64,000 bases of DNA from Halodesulfovibrio spirochaetisodalis (GTDB lineage Bacteria > Desulfobacterota > Desulfovibrionia > Desulfovibrionales > Desulfovibrionaceae). The DNA lies in the NCBI RefSeq assembly GCF_001672295.1, contig NZ_JXMS01000012.1:1-64000 (forward strand), in the 5' to 3' direction. The notes under the pieces are model-generated. The model was not told the DNA's origin. It ran no database searches and was given only the letters and a program-made list of their open reading frames with translations. The position numbers and the translations under genes are program-made. Below are positions 27,689 to 37,510 of the stretch, in pieces. Within the stretch, counting starts at the first letter, position 1; the number at the start of each line of letters is the position of its first letter.

Positions 27689-28553
27689 GCATTTCCTCCG
27701 GTCGTTTCGGAGTTACTGCGCGAAGGTAGAGTGTAAGGAAGGTAACGGAAAAAACAAAGATCCCGATGAGAATCGCCATAGCTTGTGGGCGATGATACAG
27801 CTCTTTTCTGAAATATAGGTTGTATGCCTCGATGCTGAGCATGGCAGGGCTTGAACCACCCAGTAGAAATGGAATTTCAAATGCGCCGAACCCAAAAAGG
27901 AAAAGAATGCAGAAGGTGGAATGCACAACACTGCGTATATGTGGATAGGTAACGGCACAGAAGGCTTTCCATCGGGTAGCCCCAAGCATATATGCTGTCT
28001 CTAGAAGACACATATCCAGACGTTTCAAGGAAGCGTAGCTCATAAGCAGTGCAAACGGAATTTGCTTGTATGTGTAGGCGATAATCATTCCCCATCCGTC
28101 ACTTCCAAAAAGGATGGAAGGAAAGTCTTGTGGGGAGCCTGTGATTCCTGCATGGAACATGGCTGATGATATAAGGCCTGATTTTGCCCAGAAGAAGAAA
28201 ACAATAAAGCCGACAGCAAGGTGGGGCAAGATAAGCGGGATTTTATAGATTACCCCTGCCTGTTGGAGCAAGGCGGGCATTCTCCACAGCCCAATTGCCA
28301 GAATTGTACCTAAGGCAACGGAAAAAAGCGCGGCAAATGCCCCTACTTTAATGGACAGAAGAAATGAACGCAGCATATACGGCGTAAGCAGTTCTTTATA
28401 GCTGTCCAGTACACCGCCCTCATACGGAAAAGGAAGACCAATTCCTATTGATTGGAGGACTGCCAGTAATATTCCTCCAGCAAAAAAGAAGAAAAAAGGA
28501 ATGAGTAATGGCGATAAATAGCGTAAATGCTGAAAAATAGAGTGGTTATGCAT
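27681..28553 (-). CDS. ABC transporter permease (PotB-like)
   Basis: A 290-residue permease with six hydrophobic segments and an EAA-like loop (LETAYMLGATRWKAFCAVTYPH). It pairs with the gene at 26888. It is the first gene of a minus-strand set whose remaining members are the second permease and possibly the EamA gene. A complete importer would need an ATPase and a binding protein encoded elsewhere. Confidence 0.88.
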   Translation of the reverse strand: MHNHSIFQHLRYLSPLLIPFFFFFAGGILLAVLQSIGIGLPFPYEGGVLDSYKELLTPYMLRSFLLSIKVGAFAALFSVALGTILAIGLWRMPALLQQAGVIYKIPLILPHLAVGFIVFFFWAKSGLISSAMFHAGITGSPQDFPSILFGSDGWGMIIAYTYKQIPFALLMSYASLKRLDMCLLETAYMLGATRWKAFCAVTYPHIRSVVHSTFCILFLFGFGAFEIPFLLGGSSPAMLSIEAYNLYFRKELYHRPQAMAILIGIFVFSVTFLTLYLRAVTPKRPEEMHD

Positions 28554-28682
28554 GGCGTTGTTTGTCGGTCAAAAGTATGACTCGTTGGGGTAATACAATG
28601 TAGCTGACAAGGTACAGCTTCAGTGTACAGTCAGCAATTACTATATGATGTCCGGCTTTTTGGGAAAATCATGAGGAACGAT

Positions 28683-30200
28683 ATGAACGTAAAAACAGGG
28701 TCAGTACAGACAATATGGTCATCTGCCGCAGTGGTTTCTGCGGGCAGCTTTTGTTCCCGCCTTATGGGCTTGCTGCGTGACGTTCTTATCGCTTCTCTAC
28801 TGGGTGCAGGGCCGATGGCAGATGCACTCATTGTTGCTTTTCGTATTCCTAACCTGTTTCGAAAGCTGTTTGCGGAAGGTTCGTTATCTTCCGCTGTAAC
28901 TGCCTCCATAACCCGTTTACAAAAGGTAGAAGGCGAGGCACGGGCAGCTTCCTTTATCCGCACTTGCCTGTTGTGGACAACAGGGGTTTTCTCTGTACTG
29001 TTTGTGCTTGCCGAAATGGGGAGCAGCATTCTTACAACAATACTCGTGCCGGGACTGTCTTTTTCGTCTGACTTTTTTGCACAAGCTGACTCGTTGCTGC
29101 AATTGACTCTGCCGTATCTTGTATGCATCGGGCTTGTGGCATTTTTGTCCGGCGTTCTGCATAGCCGTAATCATTTTTTAGGCCCTGCGCTTGCCCCACT
29201 TGTTCTCAATTGCACGTTGGTAGCAGGTGCAGGAGTCGCATGGCTGTTTTCATTGCCTGTGGCGCAAACGCTATGCATCTTTTTAGTGCTTGGCGGGGGT
29301 CTCCAGGTGTTGTTGCAGGTGCTGTGTTTGCGTGATGCAGCGTTATGGCGTGGGGGCTGGCAGCTCCGTGATTCTCAAGCATACGCATTAGGAAAAATTT
29401 TACTTCCTACAGTCTTGAGTGGAGCAGTTTTTCAGATAAGTGTTGTACTGGTGACAATTCTTGCTTCGTTTCAGTCAAAGGGCACGATTGCAAAGCTCTA
29501 TTTTGCCGACAGGCTGGTTCAATTTCCTTTGGGGCTTATCGGTGTTGCGATTGGCATCGCTGTGCTTCCGGCGCTATCTTCTCTTGCGATTTCTAAGAAT
29601 ACACAAAAATTTGGCGAAGTACTTTCTTCAGCTCTTCAGTTTACGCTTTTCCTATCGTTACCTGCTGCTGCGGGGTTGTTTGTGTTGGCGCATCCTATTG
29701 TGCAGCTGTTTTTCGAACGCGGTGCGTTTTCATCGGCTGATGCAGCTGCGGCCGCAGGTATGCTTCAAGCATTTACTGTCGGTTTGCCAGCCTTTGCTGT
29801 TACCCGCCCGTTGTTAAGTGCCTATTACGCCAAACAGGAAAGCCGTGTGCCGTTGCTGGCCGGAGGAGCAAATCTTCTGAGCACAGTTGCAGCTGGTGCG
29901 TTGTTCATGCAGGTGTGGGGTGGTGCAGGCCTTGCGGCAGCAGTATCACTTGGTGGCTGGATTAATAGTGGATTGCTGTATGCTCTGCTGCGAAGACAGG
30001 GCTTAAAGGCAATACGGCTCAGTCGGTGGGTTGCTTGCTATCTGGTTATGAGTTTTTTTGTGGGGATGGCCTGCCTGTGGGTTTTGCCGTACGGCATAGC
30101 TGGATTACTGAGTATCCCTGTCGTTGCCGTGTTGTATATTCTCGTCATGTATATAGCCAAAAGCCCTGATGCACGTCTTCTGTTCTCCCTGTCACATTAA
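28683..30200 (+). CDS. murJ: Lipid II flippase MurJ
   Basis: A 505-residue MVF/MviN protein with about 14 hydrophobic segments. Family landmarks include SFCSRLMGLLRDVLIASLLGAG, ADALIVAFRIPNLFRKLFAEGSLSSA and FFERGAFSSADA. It flips lipid II across the inner membrane for peptidoglycan synthesis. The ATG at 28683 is preferred, since GAGG lies 6 nt upstream and the family normally starts near here; in-frame ATGs further upstream lack support. Confidence 0.93.
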   Translation: MNVKTGSVQTIWSSAAVVSAGSFCSRLMGLLRDVLIASLLGAGPMADALIVAFRIPNLFRKLFAEGSLSSAVTASITRLQKVEGEARAASFIRTCLLWTTGVFSVLFVLAEMGSSILTTILVPGLSFSSDFFAQADSLLQLTLPYLVCIGLVAFLSGVLHSRNHFLGPALAPLVLNCTLVAGAGVAWLFSLPVAQTLCIFLVLGGGLQVLLQVLCLRDAALWRGGWQLRDSQAYALGKILLPTVLSGAVFQISVVLVTILASFQSKGTIAKLYFADRLVQFPLGLIGVAIGIAVLPALSSLAISKNTQKFGEVLSSALQFTLFLSLPAAAGLFVLAHPIVQLFFERGAFSSADAAAAAGMLQAFTVGLPAFAVTRPLLSAYYAKQESRVPLLAGGANLLSTVAAGALFMQVWGGAGLAAAVSLGGWINSGLLYALLRRQGLKAIRLSRWVACYLVMSFFVGMACLWVLPYGIAGLLSIPVVAVLYILVMYIAKSPDARLLFSLSH

Positions 30201-30327
30201 AAGAGTGAAACATAGTGATGTGATTTATTAATAGATTGAAAAGAAGTTTTTGCTGAGTTATTCCTAGATGATACCTTTCTAATACTATCGGTGCGGTACG
30301 AAAGTTATATCTTCAGGTGGTGTTGCG

Positions 30328-33162
30328 ATGCAGAGGCGGCTTCTGAAACTGCGGCTGTTCCCGGATAGCTATATTAAAAATTTCATTGCGGTAAGCATTC
30401 TGCTTACCGTTGCTTTTCTCCTGATTTTTAACTCGTTGTTCTATTCTTTTGCTGTTGAAAAACGCAAAGAAAACTTTCTCCATAAGCATACAGTACATGC
30501 GCAGGTTCTGGCTTCGCATCTCTCGGCAGCCCTTGGCGCTGATGAATTTGAGCGGGCAGACAGACTGATTCATGAAGAGTTATCGTATGAGAGCACCTTG
30601 GGCATGTACCTGTATAATGCCTCAGGTGTGCTGCTCTGCGGTTTTTATGACGGGCAGGAGGCAAGCCTTCTTCCGCATCTTGGGGAGTATGAACACCGCA
30701 TAGAAATGCCAATTTATTTCCAAGATAATAAAGCTGGCACACTGGTCTCCATTGTTACGTTCCTACCAGATCATCACCATTTTTTGAGCTTATTCCTTCC
30801 GTTTCTTATGGCCAATGTGACTGCTACATGTTTGCTTGTGATCATGGTCATCGTCTTTATCGTCCGAACATTATTACGGCCTTTGCGGGAATTGAGTAAA
30901 ACCGCACGCAGGGTGCGTGAAGAACAGACGTATACTGTCCGCGCTAAGCGTAAAGGTATGGGCGAATTGGCAGAGCTCACGGATTCGTTCAACAGTATGC
31001 TTGATCATATTGAAGCACACGACATGTTCAGGCTTTCGGAAAGTCGTAATCTGGAAAAGCAGGTTCTTGAGAGGACAAAAGAACTGGAAAAAGCAACACA
31101 GGCTGCAAAGGCTGCAACTACAGCAAAGAGTGAATTTATTGCCAGTGTGAGTCATGAACTGCGAACCCCCATGAACGCAATACTTGGCATGACAAATATG
31201 TTGCAGACAACAGAACTGACCGGAAAACAGCGGGAGTATGCCGAGATCATAGCGGCAGCTTCCCAGAATTTATTGCATCTGGTGAACGGCGTGCTCGATC
31301 TTTCCAAGCTTGAGGCTCAAAAGCTGGAGATAGAAGAAACCACGTTTGTTTTGCGGGATGTTCTGGACGAATTGTCTGTAATATTTACAGAAAAAGTTGC
31401 TGTAAAAGAAATGGATCTGGTTGTTGTGGTAGACGAAAGTGTGCCGCCGGTTATGCGAGGAGATTCGTTCAGGTTAAAGCAAATACTGCTTAACCTTGTG
31501 GGGAATGCCTTTAAGTTTGCAGACAGGGGGGCAGTGGAGCTACGGGTGTCTGTGGATGGAACAGCAGGGCAGCCTATTCAGATGCCGCATGTAAAGGACA
31601 GTGATGAGATTGTTCGATTGGCATTTTCAGTCAAAGATAAAGGGATAGGCATTGCGGAGGACGCGCAGCAAAAATTATTCGATACCTTTGTTCAGGCAGA
31701 CGGCTCCACGTCGCGTCAATATGGTGGTACGGGGCTTGGGCTTTCTATTGTTGCGGAACTTGTTTCGTTGATGGGGGGATCAATCTCTGTGGATAGTGCT
31801 GTGGGTAAGGGTAGTACATTTCTTGCTGTGCTGCCGTTCGTAGTGGCGGACGATTGCCGTAAGACAATGCTACCCGTTTTTTCCGGTCGCAGAGTCCTTG
31901 TGCTTGAACCGTCTATTACAGCTCGAACCATGTGGCGGAATCTGTTTACTGAGCTTGGTATGCTTGTCGTGGTGCTGGGAACAGAAAGTCAGGTGTTGAG
32001 GCAACTGGAAGATGCTTCGGTGGATTCCAGTTTTGATCTGGTGGTGCTCGGCAGCAAAGAGCTTTTGGATATGACAGGGGAACTGATTAATTATTTGTGC
32101 AGGCACCCTGCCCACAAGGTTGTTCTAGTATCGCGGCTTGGAGATGAAACTTTGCCAGACCGCTCCTGTCCATTGGAAGTGACAGCTTTTTTGCGACGCC
32201 CTGTGACCCTCTCTCAGGTGAAGCTTATCGTGCTTCGTGCATTATCTCCAGATAAGCTGGGACAGCTAGAACGCAGCATGGAGTCACTGGCTCTGGAGGG
32301 ATTGTCTGTACTGGTTGTAGAAGATAACCCGATAAATCAACAAGTGATGCGCGAAATACTGGAATATCTCGGTGTAGATGTAACAATAGCAAAAGATGGT
32401 ATTTCCGCATTAGAACTGCTTTCTGTGTATACGTACGATATGGTTCTGATGGATATCCAGTTACCGGGGATGGATGGATTTGAAACCACAAACCGGTTGC
32501 GTGAGGAGCTTGAACTGACCAGCCTGCCTGTCATTGCCATGACAGCTCACACAATGCAGGAGGATAGGGACAAGGCCGCAGACGCAGGCATGAATGGGTA
32601 TCTGACCAAACCTGTTGAGTTGGATGAGCTGATACGTACGCTCAGGCGATATGGCTCAGGAAGAATGCAGAGCCAAGGGGCTTTATTACAGCATGGCAGT
32701 GTTCAGGGAACTGATTCATTAGAAGAAGGTGCAGGAGCAATACGTTCTGGTAATTCTCAAGAAATGATCAAGAATGAAGAACAGCCTGTGACTGCGATGA
32801 ATACGGATGATGAACCGCAATTGCCAGAAGAGCTTCCGGGGCTTGATGTTGCAGAGGGTGTTAAGCGTTTGAATGGAAAGCGTGGAATATATCTCAAGGT
32901 ACTAAAAACGTTTGTTCACAGGTATGCAGGAGCAGCAGAAGAACTCAGGGCGTTGTATCTTGTGGAAGATTGGGCAGGGCTTGCCGCAAAGGCGCATACG
33001 TTGGCTGGTGCAAGCGGGAATGTTTCTGCAAAAGAAGTACATGCACGTTGTGAAAAGCTGGAGCAGGAAGCAAAGCGCCGTAATGTGGACGCCTTAACTC
33101 TTAAAGAGCTTGAAGCAGCGCTTGAAACGGCTTGCCGTTCCATGAAAAGTCTTTTGGAATAG
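30328..33162 (+). CDS. Hybrid sensor histidine kinase with two receivers and HPt (BarA-like)
   Basis: A 944-residue membrane protein: a first transmembrane segment at about residues 17-40, a periplasmic loop, a second at about 153-175, HAMP, a dimerisation domain with H276 in SVSHELRTPMNAIL, and an ATPase domain (NLVGNAFKFA, GTGLGLS). A degenerate receiver follows at about 515-640, with no phospho-acceptor aspartate. An intact receiver has D709 (VLMDIQLPGMDG), and a C-terminal HPt has H890 (AKAHTLAGASGNV). The order resembles BarA/EvgS phosphorelay kinases. BarA-type kinases act above the Csr system in other bacteria and csrA is in this window, but a link is only inferred. AGGTGG precedes the ATG. 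Confidence 0.92.
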   Translation: MQRRLLKLRLFPDSYIKNFIAVSILLTVAFLLIFNSLFYSFAVEKRKENFLHKHTVHAQVLASHLSAALGADEFERADRLIHEELSYESTLGMYLYNASGVLLCGFYDGQEASLLPHLGEYEHRIEMPIYFQDNKAGTLVSIVTFLPDHHHFLSLFLPFLMANVTATCLLVIMVIVFIVRTLLRPLRELSKTARRVREEQTYTVRAKRKGMGELAELTDSFNSMLDHIEAHDMFRLSESRNLEKQVLERTKELEKATQAAKAATTAKSEFIASVSHELRTPMNAILGMTNMLQTTELTGKQREYAEIIAAASQNLLHLVNGVLDLSKLEAQKLEIEETTFVLRDVLDELSVIFTEKVAVKEMDLVVVVDESVPPVMRGDSFRLKQILLNLVGNAFKFADRGAVELRVSVDGTAGQPIQMPHVKDSDEIVRLAFSVKDKGIGIAEDAQQKLFDTFVQADGSTSRQYGGTGLGLSIVAELVSLMGGSISVDSAVGKGSTFLAVLPFVVADDCRKTMLPVFSGRRVLVLEPSITARTMWRNLFTELGMLVVVLGTESQVLRQLEDASVDSSFDLVVLGSKELLDMTGELINYLCRHPAHKVVLVSRLGDETLPDRSCPLEVTAFLRRPVTLSQVKLIVLRALSPDKLGQLERSMESLALEGLSVLVVEDNPINQQVMREILEYLGVDVTIAKDGISALELLSVYTYDMVLMDIQLPGMDGFETTNRLREELELTSLPVIAMTAHTMQEDRDKAADAGMNGYLTKPVELDELIRTLRRYGSGRMQSQGALLQHGSVQGTDSLEEGAGAIRSGNSQEMIKNEEQPVTAMNTDDEPQLPEELPGLDVAEGVKRLNGKRGIYLKVLKTFVHRYAGAAEELRALYLVEDWAGLAAKAHTLAGASGNVSAKEVHARCEKLEQEAKRRNVDALTLKELEAALETACRSMKSLLE

Positions 33163-33189
33163 CATGTGCATTTGCATGACAAAGGGTAC

Positions 33190-33217
33190 AAAAAAAGCCC
33201 CGTACAAAGTACGGGGC
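33190..33217 (-). terminator. Terminator of tRNA-His
   Basis: A 9-bp stem, GCCCCGTAC/GTACGGGGC, with loop AAA. On the minus strand it is followed by a run of T, so it ends the tRNA-His transcript. It also lies just past the hybrid kinase stop. Confidence 0.85.
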
Positions 33218-33230
33218 ATTCTTACTTGGA

Positions 33231-33307
33231 TGGGGCGAATGAAGAGGATTGAACTCTCGACAACACGGGCCACAACCGTGTGCTCTACCAACTGAGCTAC
33301 ATCCGCC
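33231..33307 (-). tRNA. tRNA-His (anticodon GTG)
   Basis: A 77-nt cloverleaf with the histidine-specific extra G at -1 paired to C73, the anticodon loop TTGTGGC, the T-loop TTCAATC and an encoded CCA. Confidence 0.97.
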
Positions 33308-33323
33308 ACAAGCAGGAATGTGT

Positions 33324-33350
33324 ACTATAGATTTCAGCGTTTGCGGTCAA
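33324..33350 (-). promoter_or_regulatory. Candidate promoter of tRNA-His
   Basis: On the minus strand TTGACC (33345-33350) and TATAGT (33324-33329) are spaced by 15 nt, shorter than ideal, about 17 nt before the tRNA. Confidence 0.45.
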
Positions 33351-33476
33351 GCATAAAATTCATTTTTTTGAAAATTTATTGCGTCCGAGGATAACTCGGC
33401 TTATACGACCATACATGAGAGGGACTGATATTCGTTGTATAACTTACGATGTTAGAGACCCGTTTAAGGGAGACAT

Positions 33477-34733
33477 ATGGAAAAACTAGTTATTCAAGGT
33501 GGCGTTCCGTTAAAAGGAACAATTCGTGTCAGTGGCGCTAAAAACGCTGCATTACCGATTCTGATGGGTTCAATCTTACTTGCTGAGCCTGCACGTTTTA
33601 CAAATGTGCCTAACCTTCGTGACATCCGCACTACAATCAGTCTGCTTGATATCTTAGGATGTCCGGGTCGGTTTGCTGACGGAGTTGTTGAAACAGACGG
33701 GTGTGACCCTAAACCGGAAGCGCCGTACGATCTCGTAAAGACCATGCGCGCATCTGTGTTGTGTTTAGGCCCTCTGCTTGCCCGCCTTGGTGAAGCTAAA
33801 GTTGCATATCCCGGTGGCTGCGCAATTGGCGCACGCCCTGTTGATCTGCACCTCTCTGCACTTGAAAAAATGGGCGCAGTTTTTGACGTGGACTCAGGCT
33901 ACATCATGGGGAGATGTGAAGGCCGTTTAAAGGGTGCGCACATTGTATTTGAGAAAGTAACTGTGGGCGGTACAGAAAACCTGCTCATGGCTGCAAGCCT
34001 TGCAGAAGGCGAAACAATCCTTGAAAACGCAGCTCGTGAGCCGGAGATTGTAGATCTTGCAAACTTCCTCATCGCCTGTGGTGCTAAGATTGAGGGTCAT
34101 GGCTCAAGCGTGATTCGTATTCAAGGCGTAGAGCGTCTTGTTGGGTGCGAATACTCCATTATGCCTGACCGCATTGAAGCTGGTACGTTTATGATTGCAG
34201 CAGCAATTACAAAAGGTGACCTGCTTCTTGAAGATTGTCCGAATTATGCTCTTGATGCTGTTATTACCAAGCTTGAAGAGATGGGCATGAAAGTAACAAA
34301 AGAGGAAAAAGGAACTCGCGTAACCTACGTTGAGCCACTTTCTCCTGTGGAAATTACTACACAGCCGTATCCGGGGTTCCCGACAGACATGCAGGCGCAG
34401 TTTATGGCGCTTATGTGCTACGTGGACGGAACATCAATGGTGGAAGAAACTATCTTTGAAAATCGCTTCATGCATGCTCCTGAACTTGCACGTATGGGAG
34501 CAGATATTCGCCCTGCAGGACGAACAGCCCGAATCAAAGGCAGAGATTCCCTGCGTGGTGCTCCTGTGATGGCATCTGACCTGCGCGCAAGTGCTTCACT
34601 TGTTCTTGCTGGTCTTGCCGCAGAAGGGGAGACTCATGTGCAGCGTATCTACCACCTCGATCGCGGATATGAAAAGATTGAAGAAAAGCTTATTCCGGTT
34701 GGTGCGCGTATTCAGCGCATGAATGAAGAATAA
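33477..34733 (+). CDS. murA: UDP-N-acetylglucosamine 1-carboxyvinyltransferase
   Basis: A 418-residue cytoplasmic enzyme for the first committed step of peptidoglycan synthesis, transferring enolpyruvate from PEP to UDP-GlcNAc. KNAALPILM near the N-terminus carries the catalytic lysine. The fosfomycin-target cysteine is at residue 115 in [10 protein letters not shown], the E. coli position, so natural target-site resistance is not expected. [10 protein letters not shown] is also conserved. GGGAGA precedes the ATG. Confidence 0.97.
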   Translation: MEKLVIQGGVPLKGTIRVSGAKNAALPILMGSILLAEPARFTNVPNLRDIRTTISLLDILGCPGRFADGVVETDGCDPKPEAPYDLVKTMRASVLCLGPLLARLGEAKVAYPGGCAIGARPVDLHLSALEKMGAVFDVDSGYIMGRCEGRLKGAHIVFEKVTVGGTENLLMAASLAEGETILENAAREPEIVDLANFLIACGAKIEGHGSSVIRIQGVERLVGCEYSIMPDRIEAGTFMIAAAITKGDLLLEDCPNYALDAVITKLEEMGMKVTKEEKGTRVTYVEPLSPVEITTQPYPGFPTDMQAQFMALMCYVDGTSMVEETIFENRFMHAPELARMGADIRPAGRTARIKGRDSLRGAPVMASDLRASASLVLAGLAAEGETHVQRIYHLDRGYEKIEEKLIPVGARIQRMNEE

Positions 34734-34758
34734 CTACTTCTGGTTTATCGATGTCTGT

Positions 34759-34783
34759 AAACTGCGGCCTTTGGTCGCAGTTT
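34759..34783 (+). terminator. Terminator after murA
   Basis: A stem of 11 pairs with one G-T wobble, AAACTGCGGCC/GGTCGCAGTTT, loop TTT, followed by nine T. Confidence 0.93.
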
Positions 34784-34984
34784 TTTTTTGCGGAATGATC
34801 GCAATGCAGGAGATGTCTAATTGTGTTGTTGTAACGGTTAGATAAAAAAAATGGACATACTTTGCTGGTAAGCCTTGGCACAGGCTACTGTGAGTGGTAT
34901 GCCTTGCGGCGTTGTTTCCCGAAACTCTGCTGTACGGGACAAGCCGCAGTTCATCCGTATGGATGGCTGCAGAAAAAGAAGCAG

Positions 34985-35226
34985 AGATGAATTTCCGGAA
35001 ACAGTAAGGGTATAAGCCATATACCTTAGTGTTTCTGTTCCTCTTGTCAGCTTTGCAATGAGGGACTGAATGGAAAAGGGGGAACCTGGCCGGCTCCCCC
35101 TTCTACTCAGAGTAAGGCAAATCCGTACAGTGTGCTCACTGCACGAATGTGCCTTACTCTGAGCGCCACATTTTTGAAATGCAAACCGCCGCCTGCTTCA
35201 TATGAAATAGGCGGCGGTTTTTTGCG
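34985..35226 (+). ncRNA. Candidate structured non-coding RNA
   Basis: No coding region is visible, but four strong hairpins follow one another. One lies around 34994-35041. The second has arms GGGGGAACC/GGCTCCCCC at about 35078-35103. The third has 14-bp arms at 35106-35119 and 35150-35163 plus further pairing inside. The last has 12-bp arms AAACCGCCGCCT/AGGCGGCGGTTT (35183-35220) and a run of T on the plus strand, which makes it an intrinsic terminator. A terminator without an upstream ORF implies a plus-strand small RNA or long leader. No known family is recognised. Confidence 0.45.
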
Positions 35227-35262
35227 TCTAATGATATCTATGCAGACAACAAAGTGCAGAAG

Positions 35263-36333
35263 CTACCAGAGGCGGTTATACAGTGCCATGTAGGCCTCTG
35301 CCATTTTCATGTCGGTGAATTCTTGAACCCGCTTGTTGCCGCCCTCTACGAGGCGCTCACGGAGTTTTTCATCGAGCATAAGCTTGTGCAGGTGCGCTGC
35401 CAGTCGACGGTAGTCGTGATTCGGAAAAACGAGGCCGCTTTTTTGATCTTCAACAAGCTCAAGGTTCGATGGAAGATTAGAGGCGACGACTGGAAGTTGT
35501 CCAACCCAGCCTTCCTTGATGACGCCGGAGGAACCTTCCCCGTTAACAGAAGGAACTGCCAGCAAATCAAAAAACGGCAACTGGTCTCGCGCATCCTGAC
35601 GTCCCAGCAGGGCAAGATGGCTGCTTACTTTTAATTCTTCAGCAAGCTCTTTGATTTCAGTAAAGAGCGGGCCGTCTCCAACAAAGCGTGCTTCCCATGT
35701 CGGGGTATCTTTGTATTTGGCAAGCTCAGCAAGTGCCTTCACAAGAACAACATGTCCTTTTTGCTCGGTGAGTGCGCCAATCATACCGATGATTATGCGA
35801 TCGTCATCACGCTTTCGTTTAGCCTGATAGCGGGCAGCATCAATACCGGAATGAATTGTGGACACTTTGCTTTTATCCAGCATCGGTGCGGATTCAAGCA
35901 CGGTATCAGAAATTTCCTGACTGACACCGACAATAGCGTCTGCAAGTAAATATTTCTTCCCACTCCATCCTTTTTTAAGGGGATAGGAAACTCTTCGGGT
36001 GTGGACAAGGCTGAACGCATTGCCGCATATTTTTTTGACTATTGCGCCAAGGGACGCGCTTTTGGCGCAGTTTGTATGAATAACTTGCGCACCATATTTT
36101 GTAATGGCGCGACGCAGCTTGTACAGGTTGCGTATATCCCAGTCTCTTGTACTGGAAAGCGGCAGCAGGGTAATGCCTTCTACCTTGGCCGCATGGTCGA
36201 GTAATGGTGCATTGGCCGGTGCTGCCAACGTTACTGTGAACTTCTGGGAACGGGCTAATGCTCGTGCCAGGTAGAACACTTGCCATTGTCCACCACGCAT
36301 TTCATTCCCCAGATCAAGCAACAGAATGTGCAT
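35263..36333 (-). CDS. Glycosyltransferase family 4 (GT-B)
   Basis: A 356-residue cytoplasmic glycosyltransferase with the GT4 pattern: a glycine-containing N-terminal loop (MHILLLDLGNEMRGGQWQVFYLARAL), HTNCAKSASLGAI, SGIDAARY, then the C-terminal donor domain (GMIGALTEQKGH, LLAVPSVNGEGSSGVIKEGW with the EX7E-like acidic pair). It is probably lipopolysaccharide or other envelope glycan related; the acceptor is unknown. The ATG at 36333 has AGGAAA 8 nt upstream and gives the family start; an upstream in-frame start would add 41 unrelated residues. Confidence 0.88.
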   Translation of the reverse strand: MHILLLDLGNEMRGGQWQVFYLARALARSQKFTVTLAAPANAPLLDHAAKVEGITLLPLSSTRDWDIRNLYKLRRAITKYGAQVIHTNCAKSASLGAIVKKICGNAFSLVHTRRVSYPLKKGWSGKKYLLADAIVGVSQEISDTVLESAPMLDKSKVSTIHSGIDAARYQAKRKRDDDRIIIGMIGALTEQKGHVVLVKALAELAKYKDTPTWEARFVGDGPLFTEIKELAEELKVSSHLALLGRQDARDQLPFFDLLAVPSVNGEGSSGVIKEGWVGQLPVVASNLPSNLELVEDQKSGLVFPNHDYRRLAAHLHKLMLDEKLRERLVEGGNKRVQEFTDMKMAEAYMALYNRLW

Positions 36334-36556
36334 AGGTATTTCCTGAATGTTAAGCACGACCCCCCCGTTTCCCCCCGTGAGTTTCGTACTGCAAATGTTA
36401 TGTTTCTTGTCGGTACATGCAGTGGCTGCAAAAAGCCGGTGCTGCCGAAACAGCACCGGCTCTATAGTACCTTATTTGCAAGCAGAGCCAGAGTCGATAA
36501 AAAAAGCGGGTGTACCCGCGTGGTCGGGTTATCGGCTTATAATCAAGTCTCTTTGA
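36334..36556. other. Intergenic region
   Basis: It holds a terminator (next entry) and a short palindrome GCGGGTGTACCCGC near 36507. No gene is seen. Confidence 0.5.
36430..36460 (-). terminator. Terminator after the aminotransferase gene
   Basis: A 10-bp stem, GCCGGTGCTG/CAGCACCGGC, with a 6-nt loop and a run of five T on the minus strand, about 95 nt past the aminotransferase stop. Confidence 0.75.
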
Positions 36557-37498
36557 TTAAATCGGCAGTCCGTTTGCTTCAAGATCTTGTTTGAGAACCT
36601 GTCGTATTTCTTTAGCTACAGGGCCGGGGCGAACATCGTTGATTGGCTGTCCTTCAAAGCGGACAATAGAAATACAGTCAGATGTTGTACCGAAGATGAG
36701 GACTTCTTTAGCTCTGTAAAGATCATCTTCACGCACTGCCCCGAATTCGATTTTTATTTTGTCTTTCATCAGTTCTACAGCACGCATGATGGTTGTTCCC
36801 ACAAGCGCGTTGGAGAATTCAGGAACAATAAGTGTCCCCTCCTGATTAACAAGCGCAACGTTTTCTGTTGCACCTTCAGCAATGAAATCATCTGCATCAA
36901 AGCTGAACGGGAAATCAAAACCACGCTCATCCGCTTCGCGCTTCATAAGCACGTTTGGGATGTAGTTGGCGCTTTTTACGCGCGCCATATGCGCTGGCTT
37001 TGCCGGAATAGAGGAACGGAAAGCAGTAGCGCCTTTTTCGTACCATTCTTCCGGTTTCGGCTTGAACTTGTAGGCGACAATATACAAGCTGCTGACAGGG
37101 CATTCTTTAGGGTCAATGCCGAATCCACCCGGGCCTCGCCCAATGAGAACCCGTATAAGGCCGTTTTCGGTTTCCGCAGCCTTAGCTACTTCAACCACAA
37201 GCTCAGAAAGCTTTTCCCATGTGCATGGCGGCGACAGGTGTAGTCCTTTTACAGAACGTTTCATGCGCTCAATATGCGCATCAAGCTGATACAGTTTGCC
37301 GTTTACCCATTTCATGTTCTCAAAGACGCCGTCTCCCCTGTGGGCGAGGTGGTCATCCATAGGAAGCAACATCAGTCTCGGGTTTTTACAGATACACCCG
37401 ATGCGGTGTTCGTAAAAGGCAAGTACATCGCGCTCACCAGCGCGACGGCTGTTCAGAATTTTAGAAACGTATTCTTCTGTATCACATACTGTCGCCAC
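36557..37498 (-). CDS. Class IV aminotransferase (branched-chain/4-amino-4-deoxychorismate lyase type)
   Basis: A 313-residue fold-type IV PLP enzyme. The PLP lysine is in RVKSANYIPNVLMK, with EGATENVALV and GTTSDCISI downstream. The family includes branched-chain aminotransferase IlvE, D-amino acid aminotransferase and PabC, and I cannot choose among them. The start is GTG at 37498 with AGGAG 9 nt upstream. It follows asd by 12 nt, so the two are probably one operon, which favours an amino acid role. Confidence 0.82.
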   Translation of the reverse strand: MATVCDTEEYVSKILNSRRAGERDVLAFYEHRIGCICKNPRLMLLPMDDHLAHRGDGVFENMKWVNGKLYQLDAHIERMKRSVKGLHLSPPCTWEKLSELVVEVAKAAETENGLIRVLIGRGPGGFGIDPKECPVSSLYIVAYKFKPKPEEWYEKGATAFRSSIPAKPAHMARVKSANYIPNVLMKREADERGFDFPFSFDADDFIAEGATENVALVNQEGTLIVPEFSNALVGTTIMRAVELMKDKIKIEFGAVREDDLYRAKEVLIFGTTSDCISIVRFEGQPINDVRPGPVAKEIRQVLKQDLEANGLPI

Positions 37499-37510
37499 GG
37501 CTGCTTTCTC

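Noticed and set aside
34838-35020. 60-codon minus-strand ORF downstream of murA
   Set aside because: No ribosome binding site and no family resemblance; the region is better explained by RNA hairpins.
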